Of a stretch of DNA of 64,000 bases, positions 1-10,488 are shown piece after piece (position 1 is the first letter of the stretch; the number at the start of each line of letters is the position of its first letter). A program made the translations under genes and the position numbers. The stretch comes from Acorus gramineus (Eukaryota; Streptophyta; Magnoliopsida; Acorales; Acoraceae): positions 6,057,943 to 6,121,942 of the forward strand of contig JAUJYN010000012.1 in NCBI GenBank assembly GCA_030737835.1, read 5' to 3'. The notes under the pieces were generated by a model, which did not search any database, had not been told where the DNA came from, and was given only the letters and a program-made list of their open reading frames with translations.

Positions 1-645
1 GATGGCTCTTTAGCAAATGATAGGGGAGGCTATGGTGCTCTCCTATGAGATGAACATTCCAATTTTCTTTGTGGAATAGCTGGTCATTTGGACCTTTCAT
101 CTATCAACTTGCTAGAACTCAAAGCTATTGAAGTGGGAATATGGCTGGCAATTAATTCAGGGGTCCCAAGATTATGGATTGATCCACCACTGCAATTGCA
201 TGGGTCAAGGGAAAAGGCTCGCGACCTTGGAGCTATCCGTTGCCTTCGCCTCTATTCATTGTGGCCTTCACATTTTGGAGGATTGGAAATCATCCCATAT
301 ACATAGAGAAGGAAATTCTCCAACTGATCTGATTTCATCCTATCAATCTGCAAGGAGGGAAACTCACCTACTCCCTGTGAATCTCTGGACCGAGCTTTGG
401 GCTGCTATTGTGTAGGACAAAGATGGGATTCCATATGTTTGCAAAACAACTGATCTTTTTGAGGTTCTTACATAACAAAACTTCATTGTAAGAGTTTTTA
501 AGTGCAGAGGGGTGATGGAGACTCGTTCCTCCTCCTCCGTCATTAATACCTCTCTTCAGGTTTTACTTTTTGTGAAATTTTTATACTTCATGTAAAGTTT
601 TCTCCTTCATATTAATACAAAAATTGATTACCAATAAAAAAAAAA
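1..645 (+). mobile_element. LINE 3' end: RNase H domain, 3' UTR, poly-A (cut by window edge)
   Basis: The first codons read DGSLANDRGGYGALL, the first motif of the RNase H domain that ends ORF2 of plant L1-clade LINEs. The piece INLLELKAIE follows at about 109-135. Reading frames then change several times, so the copy is decayed. A 3' UTR follows from about 415, and an A-run at 634-645 closes the element. The 5' part lies outside the window. It resembles the LINE at 53820-54722, which has DGSLSDDRGGYGALL and INLLELKAIE at the same places, so the two belong to one subfamily. Confidence 0.85.
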
Positions 646-729
646 CATTGATCATAAAGAATTATGTTGATAGAATCTCTAATATTCAGATTACCTTAAA
701 TGAAAATCCATCATTACAAACATGCAATA

Positions 730-964
730 TGTGACACTAGGCCCATTGAGGGGGATGGTGGGTTGGAATAGCTAAGACGCCCAAGAGGTCCTAAGAGGCT
801 CATTGTATGGATGAAAGTGCGCCTACACATGTGTTAGTCCGACATCGCCTAACGAGAGAAAATAGTAAGTGCTTATATGTGATCACAACTCTTACACATT
901 AAGATGTATTTTAAAGTCATGTGCTCATAAATAGTAAATCAGACAATATCTTGTTATGTAAGCC
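730..964 (-). repeat. Rep-A repeat, copy 1
   Basis: Read on the minus strand this matches the repeats at 10289-10488 and 28999-30025. Shared blocks are GGCTTACA near the start, GTGTAAGAG, a TATA-like TTATAT, a GATGT(G/C)GGACT box and a closing CCCTCAATGGGCC...GTGTCACA. It is the most diverged of the three. TG...CA ends fit a short LTR (TRIM-like), but no internal region or paired copy is seen. No protein is encoded. See the finding on the snRNA-like promoter motif. Confidence 0.75.
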
Positions 965-1449
965 AGCAAAGATTAATTTTTTTTTTATGGAAGATTAATT
1001 GGAATCACTTTATGTCATCCGAATATTCAAGTTTAAAATCTTTTCAATGCCATTTCAAGATATGATCTTTAATAGTACAAAAATATGAAACAAACTCAGA
1101 ATATATTTGAAGTCTTGTCCATTTCAAAAACTTCATTTTAAAAAATCAACTCCTTTTTGAAAACTCATTTTAAATTACTCACATTTTTAGTAAAATCCTT
1201 CGTAAAATCAAAATTACTTTTGTAATAAACTCTTGTGTAAATGCAGAATTATTTATTTCAAAACATGCGTTTTAAGATGAATGCGTATGAGTTACCAATG
1301 AGAAATGATTAACCCGGTAAATATTATTTGAGTTCTTCATTATTCTTTAGCTCTTTTCTTCTGCTTCTTCAATGACTCATATAGCCAAATTAATATATTA
1401 ACAGCGAAATATATTATTTTGTGACAGAATACTAACAATCACGTGTGGC
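965..1449. other. AT-rich stretch, nothing recognised
   Basis: No coding sequence, terminal repeat or RNA gene could be supported here. Confidence 0.5.
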
Positions 1450-2085
1450 ATTTTTTTGAGGGCGAGCAACTCAAATAATAGTTGTTTTTTAGAATTTGCA
1501 GTCTTTACAAAAACAGGGGAGGATGCAAAAAAACAGGGGATAAACAACAAAAAAACAACTGGTTTGGATCAGGGAGATGAGTCTCCAGCCTCACAAACCA
1601 TAAAAAAAAATTAGTGATTTGGCCTGAGGAGGGGCAGCAGTTGAAGAGTACTCCCTAGAGTATGTTCAGCCTTCTTTGTCATCCCGCAAGAGATCCTGAG
1701 TATCACCCCATAGTTGAGGGGGAGTAAAGATGGTCGTCCCCATTGTAGATTGAGTTGCCGCAAGGAGATCTGCAACCCCATTTGCTTCATGATATACATG
1801 AGTGATTCGCCATTCACTGAGTTGATTCACTATGAAGTGGAGCATCTGCAAGTCCCTGAAAGCAGTCCAAGGTATGTTATACCTTGACCCTTTGCCCAGG
1901 TGACAACTATAGTTGAATCAGTTTCCCACACCCTCTGTGATGCAGGAGCATTCCGTCAAAAAATGCAATCATCAACCATTCAAAAGTGCAGGAAGTCAGC
2001 TGTTTAAAGATTTCCAATGCAGATATTGAAGCAGGGTTAAAGTGAAGCATCAAGACTGTAGACAGATTTTCAATGACATTTAAAA
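1450..2085 (-). mobile_element. LINE 3' fragment (RNase H + 3' UTR)
   Basis: On the minus strand 1851-1666 encodes the C-terminal RNase H motif: VYHEANGVADLLA is the LINE form of the H...N..AD motif, and the end reads LLRDDKEG as in other LINEs here. A T-run at 1451-1457 is the reverse of the tail. The 3' UTR (about 1495-1610), with repeated 'aaaacaggg', matches the one at 51068-51245. The 5' edge near 2085 is approximate. Reading frame is lost in several places. Confidence 0.75.
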
Positions 2086-2251
2086 GTCCTCTCTATCAAA
2101 ATTAGGTTTCTAGGTGTTTTTTAAAGTTTTTAAAAAGAGTCTTATCAATTTCCAGCAATGTTTTCTTCTTTCAAAAAAAATATTAATGTATTTGAGTATT
2201 GGGAAATGTCTTCACTTTTAATAGTTTGAGTCTCATTAATGTAATGAGTTA

Positions 2252-2901
2252 GGCCATCTCTAGCCCTTACTTAAACCTATACCCAAATTTCACTTAAAAT
2301 TTGAAAAAAAGTTTGATTTGATATGCTGTGTCTCCAACCATCACCTTGTGTTTTATCCAAATTTTTTTAAAAATTCATATTTTCTTCTAATTATTTCCTA
2401 TAAACATTTTTAAAGTCATTTCCCCAAACTTTTTTACTACTCAATTTTTCTTTCCTTCAAGATATTTAAATTTAAAAATTATTATCATTCAATTTTTTTA
2501 AAAATAAAGGTAAAAATAATATTTTTTATTGGAGTAAAAATAAGAAGTTAAAAAACAAAGATGAAGACTTAAGAAAGAAGACCACTTTTTATTTTTATTT
2601 TTGGGGTTTCAAGAGATGGTGAAAATTTTGGGGGGTGGGAAGACATCTAATATAATTCAACTAAAGGTGGAGTTAAAAGAAGAAAAAAATCTCATACTGG
2701 AAGAAAATGTGGAGATAAATGAAAAAAAAGAGATATTAAAAATTTGGGTAAAGATTTGAGTCTCCCTTGATCTGGGTAAAGATTTGAGTAAAAGTTTGAT
2801 TTGGTATGAGTATAGGTAAATGGTTGAAGAGGATTTTGAGTGACTTTTACTCAAATTTAAATTTGAATAAAGGTTTGGGTATAATAGTATTGGAGATGCT
2901 C
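2252..2901. mobile_element. Tourist-like MITE (PIF/Harbinger type), 650 bp
   Basis: The left end GGCCATCTCTAG and the right end GGAGATGCTC are imperfect inverted repeats, and TTA stands on both sides (2249-2251 and 2902-2904), which is the usual PIF/Harbinger TSD. Related A/T-rich blocks (ACCTATACCCAAAT at the left, its reverse type at the right) extend the inverted similarity inward. No transposase is encoded. The interior is more than 70% A/T by eye. Confidence 0.7.
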
Positions 2902-2904
2902 TTA

Positions 2905-3185
2905 AGGAATTGTTCCAACCTTCTATATAAATATGTAAACCTAAGATGAAGTCAAGCCAAGTTAAATTGACATTATATCTTTAAAGTGAGCCTACGAGTG
3001 GACTCTCTAGTGTAAATTTTATCTCTTATCTTTCTTCTTGTGAGAATTGAAGATAACGAGAATCAATCTCTTATCCTACTTACGTTTGATCATGACCGAT
3101 TTGTTGAAGGTGGCGAACATTCTCTTATCTCTTATCCTTCATTGTCTGATTGACCGATCCATTTGAGATGGCGACATCCCTATCC
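2905..3185 (+). other. Possible LTR-like fragment
   Basis: A TATA-like ctatataaatat at about 2925 is followed by a sequence with two similar blocks (aatctcttatcctactta and attctcttatctcttatcc). This resembles the R/U5 part of a plant LTR, but no second LTR, primer site or coding part is attached. Treated as an unproven fossil. Confidence 0.25.
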
Positions 3186-3800
3186 TCAATCCCCATCACT
3201 CTGCACTCCAAAGGAAGAAGAACACAGGCTGAGGCTAGCCACAACGCCTTTAAGCTCTAAAATGTTGATGGAGGATGCACGAGATCTAGTGGCCAAAACA
3301 CGGATACAGTCAGCATGATGGTCACAAACTACAGCCCCAAAACCAAACTGATAATCAGAACGGGAGCCATCAGAATTGACTTTGTGCCAGCCAAGAGGGG
3401 GTGGTTCCCAGGTAATCTGTTTAGTTCGAAGCTGCTGTTCAATGAAGGGAATGTGAAACTTTTGACAGATGTTTTTCCCATAGCAGAGTCCGCACATCAC
3501 GCATGTTGACTTCCTTGAATCTAGCTTTGATGGCCGTTAGGATGAGCTTAACTACCACTTGTTTATGGTTGGATGAAGCTTGAAAGATCCTCCCATTGCG
3601 TTCAGCCCAGATGGACCAAAAAGATTGCGTTCAGCCCAGATAGACCTTCTTTTCAGAGGGAGAGTGAGCCTCAGCCATGAAGAGTTGAGAAACCAGATGA
3701 AAAGACAAAATAATTGTACATCATTATTATGATCTATGGGTGACAATTTCACCGATGTGGTCCAATCACTGCATCTTCTTTTCTCACAAATTTGCATAAA
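3186..3800 (-). mobile_element. LINE fragment (end of zinc-binding RT region + RNase H start)
   Basis: The minus strand encodes IWAERN (about 3655-3640), the usual end of the zinc-binding region before RNase H. At 3500-3186 it encodes a linker and the RNase H start (WHKVNSDGSRSDYQFGFGAVV...SINILELKG). The frame changes between the two parts and the piece stops within RNase H. No tail is seen, so this is a truncated relic. Confidence 0.75.
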
Positions 3801-3909
3801 ATTAAATGATCAAAATAGTTCAGTAATTTAATTTGAAACATCACATTGACTTGATAAGATTAAAGACACCGATGTTTATGGGTACTCAGCCCATATGAAC
3901 ATTAAACAT

Positions 3910-4453
3910 TTATTTAGAATGCTTGCAGCAACAATGAATCCCAGAGAAACTCCAGTTACAACTTCCTTCAAGAAAGCCACGGGAATTGCATCTCCATTTA
4001 CATGGGTAAAGATGAGTGAAGCAGGTTCCAATGCAAATTTTACCTCCACTAGGTGGTGGTGGTTCATCTTCAGTAGGGGGTGGTTCATCTCCGGTCGGTG
4101 GCAGTTCATCACTTTTTGATGGTGGCTCATCCCCACCTGATGGTGGTTCATTGCTAACTGATGGTGGTTCATGTATAACTAATGATTCGTGAGTTCCATT
4201 ATCCATCAACATAGTGTCTTCATCTAGTATTTGGAACTTTCCATCTTTTTTGTCAACCGCATTGCCTATAGCAATTGATATGTTAGTCAAAGAATTACAC
4301 AAAGAACATTTGAGTAAGAACAATCAAGCAAGGACACATAAAAAGAAATATAAATAAATGTTACTCACAAAGTTTGAAAGAAACAATAAAAAAAAAAAGT
4401 ACGACTGCAACAATGTTTCTCCCCATGAAGGTGCCAAGAGCCATTTTTGACAT
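3910..4453 (-). CDS. Putative small secreted protein with EPP repeats (two exons proposed)
   Basis: I do not recognise the family. Proposed exon 1 is 4453-4369 (start at Met 4453; Met 4444 is an alternative). It encodes a signal-peptide-like stretch, GRNIVAVVLFFFIVSFKLC, and ends at a consensus donor GTGAGT. The intron is 4368-4266 and ends CTATAG. Exon 2 starts at 4265 and keeps the frame: NAVDKKDGKFQILDEDT, then about six (S/D)EPP-type units between 4180 and 4050 (SNEPPSGGDEPPSKSDELPP and on). Two C-termini are possible. Reading on gives a Cys-rich tail that stops at 3910. A further splice near the GGTAAAA at about 4045 would enter a frame with a hydrophobic helix (VVTGVSLGFIVAASIL) ending at 3879. 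The product is probably about 145 residues and enters the secretory pathway. The splice sites and the repeat favour a real host gene; expression is unknown. Confidence 0.45.
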
Positions 4454-4778
4454 AGTTCTTGGTTTTCGAAGAGTTCCTTTTATAGCAATACAAACAATCT
4501 TTTTAAGATAATGATCTTTTAGAAGCACCATGATTTCCCCCCCTTTAGTATGCAAGATATGATTAGTTTATAGTGATCTTACTTACCATAAGTTGTTATA
4601 TTACGTAAATCTGTGTGATTTTCGCACAGTAGATACATTTGCAGTCGTTGTGTTACAAGAGTTTTAGTTAGTAGATTTTCTCCATTAATCCAATTGCTCT
4701 AATGTGTTATATGGAAGAGAGGATCAAAGGATATATACAATAGCTAATGATCCAAAATATGAAAATAATAACCAATAT

Positions 4779-4965
4779 TTTGTTTTTTGTTTTTATATCG
4801 GAGGGACCCCCGTGGCTGACCTTACAGTCGAGCTGGGAAAGTTACCTCCGCCTGTTTGCCCCGGTCCCATAGAAAATTCTTTTAAATAATCTTCAACAAA
4901 CAGGTGGGTAAGTCAGCGCCAAGACTTGAACCCAGGACCTATAATATACATCCACAAGGTCATAC
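4779..4965 (-). mobile_element. SINE-like element (tRNA-derived type), probably 5'-truncated
   Basis: On the minus strand GGTTCAAGTCTTGG (about 4934-4921) resembles a Pol III B box. A body with CAGCTCGACTGTAAGGTCAG follows, ending in an A-rich tail (T-rich on the plus strand, 4779-4797). No clear A box remains. A second partial copy of the 3' body lies at 51400-51452. The repeated body, possible B box and A-rich tail fit a plant SINE; the family is not assigned. Confidence 0.5.
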
Positions 4966-5055
4966 GCAAATGGGAGACAATGCATCATCCACAATATAAC
5001 ATGGAAAAATAATATACATGTTTTTGGTAATAAATATCATTCTGATAATCAAGAT

Positions 5056-5071
5056 TCAAGAGTACAAGAAA
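5056..5071. repeat. Left TSD of the LINE at 5072-6810
   Basis: TCAAGAGTACAAGAAA here matches TCAAAAGTACAAAAAG at 6812-6827 in 13 of 16 positions. The second copy follows the LINE A-rich tail directly, as expected for target-primed insertion. Confidence 0.65.
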
Positions 5072-6810
5072 CCATCCTCTATGGCGGTCAGGTTTTGGGA
5101 GATTGCATCCCATAAACCATCCTTATGGGCCTTTCGGATGCAGAGGCGATATCTTAAAAAGGACAAGAACATCTGGACTTCAGTTTCTCCTTCTTGTGGC
5201 TCCTTGGTATAGAAAAAAATCTTAAGCTCTGCTATGTGGCTCAGGCCACAGATGAAGTACATCATCTTTATTGGCCAATTGATTAACCTATGGGAGGATC
5301 CGTGGCTTATGGGTTATGGACTGAAGCATCATTTCAATGGCCTAACCTCCCTAAATTGAGGCCCTCCTCTATCAGTTACAGTTCAAACTCTCATCTTTGA
5401 AGGCAATTGGTTGAAGCCACCGAGATGGCCTCATGAATTTGATGCAGTTTGGGATGAGATTTCCCAACTAGAGGTGGGGGGCCAAGGTCATGACATCTTG
5501 ATTTGGGCTGGACATAAAACATGCATTGTAACTCATACTGCAGCGTGGCATTGTGTCAGAAATTGCAAGCCTCAACCCAGTTGGTCAAAGACATTGTGGA
5601 GGCCCTCTCAGCCCCCACAATTTAGTTTTTTATGTTCCAGGCTATTCTGAATCGTCTTCCAACACTTGACCGACTTCTCAAGAGGAACTTGGTTACAACC
5701 TCCATGTGTTTTTTCTCTTCAATGGGAAATGAGTCTGCCTCCCATCTCTTTCTACAGTGTCCATACTCTTCTTACGTATGGGCTGCAGTACTAAAGATCC
5801 TTGGTATACAGAGAATTAATCACTCTGATCTCGGTGAAAGAGTAACTTGGTTCATTGGAAACTCAAAATCTGATGGTGGGAAGAGAGTCCTTCAATTCCT
5901 CATGGTATACATCATATGGTCACTTTGGAAATCCAGAAATGAAAAGGTTTTCAATAACTCTCTCATTCCCAAATCTATACTGGTTTACTGAATTATTCGA
6001 ACAAATAGTAGCAGATTTTCAAGAACTCATTTGGTGGATACTGGCTTTCCCCTATCTGTTGCTCTCAACAAAGCCTTTGGGATCATACTTGATGAACCAT
6101 CCTCTTCCTCTCTGACGGTTTGCTGGACACCCCCTCTAATAGACTGGGTTAAATCAAATTCAGATGGATCCAAGGGTGATGACAGGTATGGCTATGGTGC
6201 AATTGTAAGAGATCATCGGGGGGATTGCCTTTCAGCAGTAGCAGTTCGATCTAGTGCAACCTCTATTAATATCTTGGAACTAAAAGGATTAACCTCTGGT
6301 CTTCAATTGAGTGCTGCCCTGCCTAACACAAAGGCTCTCTCTGTTTGGGTCGAAATAGACTCAACAATGATCAAAGCCTGGGTTCAGGGACGTGGTTCTA
6401 TCCCATGGACTGCCTTTCGTGACCTTAGACTCATACACCACCTCCTCCAACAATTTGATGGCAGGAGACTCTCACATATATACAGGGAAGGGAATCGTGT
6501 GGCTGATTTCCTAGCAGTAGCTCGCTCCTCTTTGGGCAGTACTTTCTTTGATCCATCACAGCTTGGGAGCGACTTGAATACTTTGATCAAGGAAGACAAG
6601 GAGGGCCTACCTAAACTTAGAATCTCCTCTTCTTGAATATTTTGGCCGTTTTTTCTCTTGTATCCTTAGCATTAATGTGTGAAAGGCTAAAGAGAGGGAC
6701 CTCATGAATTTCTTTCCTTAAGATCTTTCCATTTTGTCCTGATGTATATTTGTAAATTTTTCAGGTCAATGAAATTTACTTACCAAGCAAAAAATAAAAA
6801 ATAAAAAAAA
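5072..6810 (+). mobile_element. 5'-truncated LINE (RT C-terminus, zinc-binding region, RNase H)
   Basis: This is an L1-clade plant LINE that keeps only the end of ORF2. 5072-5215 encodes the post-RT region (AVRFWEIASHKPSLWAFRM). 5632-5990 encodes the zinc-binding region (LPTLDRLLKRNL, SASHLFLQCPYSSYVW, IIWSLWKSRNEKVF). 6031-6636 is one open stretch that holds all of RNase H: SDGSKGDDRYGYGAIV, INILELKG, VEIDSTMIKAW, SHIYREGNRVADFLA, ending LIKEDKEG. A 3' UTR and A-rich tail end near 6810. Frames change between the parts, so the copy is dead. It lies in the 3' flank of LEA_2 copy 1: sequence before it (4955-5071) and after it (6828-6950) aligns with continuous flanks of the other copies. Confidence 0.9.
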
Positions 6811-6952
6811 ATCAAAAGTACAAAAAGAAAAATTCTTAGAATCAAATGCACCCTAATCCTAATTGAAGTTCCCAAAATGCACCCTACACCTAATTAAACA
6901 CCCAAAACATAATTAATTGAAGTGAAGAAAGAAACAAAGAAACCCCCAGGAA

Positions 6953-7602
6953 TCACTCTTTATCTGTCACATACACATAGGATTCTAAAACAATCTTCGA
7001 ATCCTCAGTCATTGGGTTCTCCACGATGACTTTGCAGTGGCTCTCAGTGACCCAGCTCTGACCATACATATACATGTTAGCCGAGATGGGCACATAAAGA
7101 CCAACATCAAAAGCGTACCTTCCCTTATCATCGGCCGAAGCGAGGATAATCTTCTTCCATTGGGTAAAATCAACATCCACAAACGTCGTTCAACCACCCT
7201 CGTGTTTTGCCCCGACAAATGGAGGTCCTCAGGCATGAATCCAGAGTCAAGATGGTTGGCGTTGTGGTACAAGACGACGTTGCCATTGGTGTCGCTCTTG
7301 AAGTTCAACGGGTGGATCGAGACGCGACACATTATGTTTGGATTTGTGATGGAGATGTCGATCTCGATCTTTGTCACTACTGTCGTCGACATGAGGTTAA
7401 ATTCTTTTATGTTCATGCCAACGACGTTGAAGCGGGGCGAGTCCCATGATAAAGAGATGATGGTGGCATTGATGATGACGAAGGCTGCTACAATGGTCAT
7501 AGCATAAGCTGAGTATAATAGTTTCTCTAACATGGATAAAGGAGGTTCTTCTCCTTGCGTGCATATGCGCAGGGCAACTAGCAAGCCAAGGTCACCAACC
7601 AT
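6953..7602 (-). pseudogene. LEA_2/NHL-like gene, copy 1, frameshifted
   Basis: The minus strand from Met 7602 encodes a short N-tail, a membrane helix (YAMTIVAAFVIINATIISL) and the start of the LEA_2 domain (SWDSPRFNVVGMNIKEF, IEIDISITNPN, NGNVVLYHNANHL, SGFMPEDLHLSG). Compared with the intact copies at 21863-22495 and 49118-49741, one base is missing near 7190, just after the residues NTRVV. The rest of the domain then continues in the next frame down to the stop at 6953 (FTQWKKIILASADDKGRYAF...MTEDSKIVLESYVYVTDKE). Left as it is, the product loses the C-terminal third of the domain. The family holds membrane-anchored NDR1/HIN1-like proteins linked to stress and defence. A Tat-clade fossil begins about 40 bp upstream of the start, so the native promoter is probably gone too. 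Confidence 0.85.
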
Positions 7603-8524
7603 ACCATCTTCACCTCACTCAAGAAGCGGCTTGATGAGAGAAAGGGGCATGGCTGGAAGAATTCCCAAGCGTCCTTTGGGCTCACCAAACCACTCGCAGA
7701 ATGCCCACCAGAGAATCGTAGTTTTCCCTTGCGCACGGGACAAAAGCAATCATCCCCACTGAAGTGGGCCTACCCACCTTGCGGTCATCCATCACCCTCA
7801 CCTAGCAGAATGACGAGGCCCTCACCAACAATGTCATGCTCCTCGAAGAACTAAGGGAGATGGCCATGATCCACTTGGCCGCCTACTAGCGTCGAAAGGC
7901 TCACCACTTCGGCAAGAGGGAGTGCCCCCGATTGTTCGTCCCAGGCGAGTGGGTGCTTTGACGTGTTATCGAGAACACAAGAGAGCTCAATGCTGGAAAA
8001 CTTGGGGCCACTTGGGAAGGGGCATATAAGCTGTGCACCATTGGTCCACAGAAGGTACTCATTCCTACTCCTTGGAACACCCTGAACTTAAGAAAGTTTT
8101 ATGCATAGCTCTCGGTGGCCTTTATTGAATAAATGTAATGAACCTTATTTCTGTTACGTTCCTTTAGCATGCTATTACATGCCTTATTAGCAAATAAATG
8201 AAACTTCTTTCGAGTATTGTTTTTGTGTATGTTCAATGCAAAATCCCAAATGCTCCGTTATGTCTTCTCGGCCGAGTCAGTCACATCGGGGTTATGTTAA
8301 CTTGGCCCCTACCCCTCGCACTCTCGACCGTACATAGACCAATGACAATTACTACCCGATCCTACATGCACAAAAGATGATGTGGGATACGTGTAAACTA
8401 TCCTCTCCATCAACAGTAGGACAGGATCGCCGCACGCATTCAGTACTCCCCCTCAGGAAGGGCGACTCCAGCTGTTGCCCGAGCCTAAGGGGAGGATGGA
8501 ATTGCCCCATTCGGCTGCGTTGAT

Positions 8525-8880
8525 CGAGCGACTTAAGCCCAAGGTGGTTCACTTTCATATCGCCCGGTTCGGCCACGTCGCATATACGACTTAAGCCCAA
8601 AGCGGTTCACTCTCATACCACCCCGTTCAGCCACGTCGCACAGACAACTTAAGCCCAAGGCGGTTCACTCTCCCTCCGCCTTGTCCGGTCACGTCGTACA
8701 GACAACATAAGCCCAAGGCGGTCCGCTCTCACAGCAGACCTATTCGACCACGTCACACAGACTACCCAAGCCCAGGATGGCTCACACCCGCAATGCCTCG
8801 TTCGGTTATGTCGTACAAGTGACTCAAGCCCAAGGCAGCGCACCCATCTCACCCCACTCGGTCACGACGGAGGTGACTCC
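8525..8880 (+). repeat. Tandem repeat, about 59-bp unit, about six copies
   Basis: The unit is marked by CTTAAGCCCAAGGCGGTTCA and a CACGTCGCACAGAC-like block. Unit starts lie near 8529, 8590, 8648, 8706, 8766 and 8823. The last two copies are more diverged. It lies between the integrase end and the antisense ORF region of the Tat-clade fossil. Confidence 0.8.
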
Positions 8881-9229
8881 CATCTCAAAGGGCAACACCG
8901 CCCCGCGGCTCATGCTGCTGAGACCGACGCCACCCTCGCTTTGCCAAGTCACCCGTAAACGCCAGCACATGGCGGCAATTCAGATCCTAAGTATCCCAGC
9001 CAATACACGGTTCGGCGCTAACAAATAAAGTCGATAAATGCTTGTCGTAAGCGGTACAAAACCAAGCACAAACAACCAATAAAGAAAAACAAATTTTATT
9101 GATTGCGTGGATAGGTACATACAACAAAAAAGAATTCAGAGTTCGAATAGACGTTCAGGATTAAACCCTCCTCCTTGTTGATGACCACCGGCCGTATCCT
9201 CCTCGAGCTCCCTGCAGGCAAGAGCGCAG

Positions 9230-10215
9230 CGTTCTATGTCTCCCAATACGTATGGGCCAGAGTCAGACTGAGCCTGGCCTCAAGGTCATCCTCGAGCGCA
9301 TGGACCTCTTCTTTGAGTTCCAATGCGCGCATCTGACATCGCATTGTAGATTGATGGAGAGAGTCTCGTTCCACAGAAACTGAGAGCCCCAGGGAAGGCG
9401 ACCGTCCCAAGAGAAGGTGTTCTCCCACCCACAAAGGCAAGAGCGGGAACATCCTCCTCGCCACCAGATTCGGAACTCTCGTCGTCGCTTTCAATAATAA
9501 GCCAACGCTTTCCCCGACGTTAATCGATCTGAGGTGGATGCTCACCGGCCCGAGTGCTCTCCCCACAAGTGATCGTACTCCCGCCAGCGCCGCTGTCACG
9601 AGCCGGGGGAAAGAAGCGGCGGGCACCCGCGATCACCATCAGCAACCTCGCGTCCTGGACAGGCGTATCCATGGTTATCAGGTTGAAGAAGGCCTGGTCT
9701 CACATCAGCCCATTCACCGCCTTGAGAACGGTGTCGGTTAGGAAACAGACCCAAGTCTCGAGCATTCCCACTGTGGGATCGAGGTTCCCTGCAGGAACAA
9801 TAGCATGAATAAAAGAGAGAAGAAAAAAAAGGCAAGATAAAGTGACGCCGACTAAAGAGCTCAACGTACTGAGTTCACCGAATGATGTCCGAATAGGGGG
9901 CACGTCGGCAACTGGGCATTGCTAGGGCCCCCCGACCACAACCGCCTTCTCCTTCCAGCCCCGGTTCTGGTCCGGGATGCCGAGCATGAGGAACCTACTA
10001 TCCCGCATCGCGAAATAGTACCTCTATGAGCTTTCGGGGCATTGGGCGAACCGATAAAAGAACATCACCTCTCGTACTCTGAGCCCATAGCCCCGCGTCT
10101 CATGGAGGTAGACAGCAGCATCCAGGACTAGAAAGACGTTCGGGTGCACCTGCATAGGCGCCAGCCCGAAGAAGGAGAGGAAGGTGGGATGAAGGGATGG
10201 AGTAGAAACCACAGT
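9230..10215 (-). other. Antisense ORF region of the Tat-clade fossil
   Basis: The minus strand holds several open pieces. 10212-10024 reads LHPTFLSFFGLAPMQVHPNV...FYRFAQCPESS, which resembles the conserved block of the extra ORF carried in reverse by some Tat-clade elements. 9626-9234 ends in a charged, coiled-coil-like stretch (MRALELKEEVHALEDDLEAR). The region is broken in several places. Assignment rests on position, orientation and remembered family features, not on a search. A related relic lies at 31556-31825. Confidence 0.5.
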
Positions 10216-10288
10216 GCCCCCAAGTGAAAGACGGAGAAGTACGCCTCCCCAGGGCGAAGACCTTCCCCGTCACAAATGGAGGACCCCG

Positions 10289-10488
10289 TGTAATGCCCCA
10301 AGCTTACACAGCAAGAAATTTTTCACTTTGCCCCTTAATGGGCTCACGACTTTAAAACACGTCTCGGTGTGTAAGAGCTATGCTTATATATAAACATATA
10401 CTATCTCCTCTCACTAGGTGATGTGAGACTAAACACTAAACTTTCACCCTCACCCAATCCATGGGCCTTTTGGGACTGCTGGGCCTCT
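10289..10488 (+). repeat. Rep-A repeat, copy 2
   Basis: It starts TGTAATGCCCCAAGCTTACA, as copy 3 starts TGTAATGCCCCAGGCTTACA. It runs through GTGTAAGAGCTATGC, TATATATA (10386-10393), ACTATCTCCTC and GATGTGAGACT (10420-10430) to GGGACTGCTGGGCCTC. There it is interrupted by the LTR-like sequence at 10489; the expected CCCCTCAATGGGCC end is missing. It preserves the empty site of the TIR element that splits copy 3. Confidence 0.85.

Larger units (their letters stand above)
7640..10288 (+). mobile_element. Ty3/gypsy fossil, probably Tat clade (3' part only)
   Basis: 7640-8110 reads as the C-terminal part of a Ty3/gypsy integrase and its tail (ALTNNVMLLEELREMAMI, RRKAHHFGKRECPRLFVPG, ending NLRKFYA). 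Downstream are a block of about 59-bp tandem repeats (8525-8880) and a region whose coding sense is antisense (about 9230-10215). A long 3' region with tandem repeats and an antisense ORF is known in Tat-clade plant elements. The fossil is old and broken in many places. No LTR is recognisable at either end. It is much more GC-rich than its surroundings. Confidence 0.7.

Noticed and set aside
7037-7507. Open frames on the plus strand opposite LEA_2 copy 1 (also 22104-22532 and the minus strand of 49289-49657)
   Set aside because: They recur opposite every LEA_2 copy and carry no known domain, whereas the sense strand has a full LEA_2 domain and a membrane helix.
8649-9028. Open frames in the 8.5-8.9 kb tandem repeat
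   Set aside because: They follow the 59-bp repeat, are present on both strands and match no protein.
10289-10488. Rep-A as a Cassandra TRIM LTR
   Set aside because: Cassandra LTRs contain a conserved 5S rRNA segment with its Pol III boxes. No such segment is visible in Rep-A.
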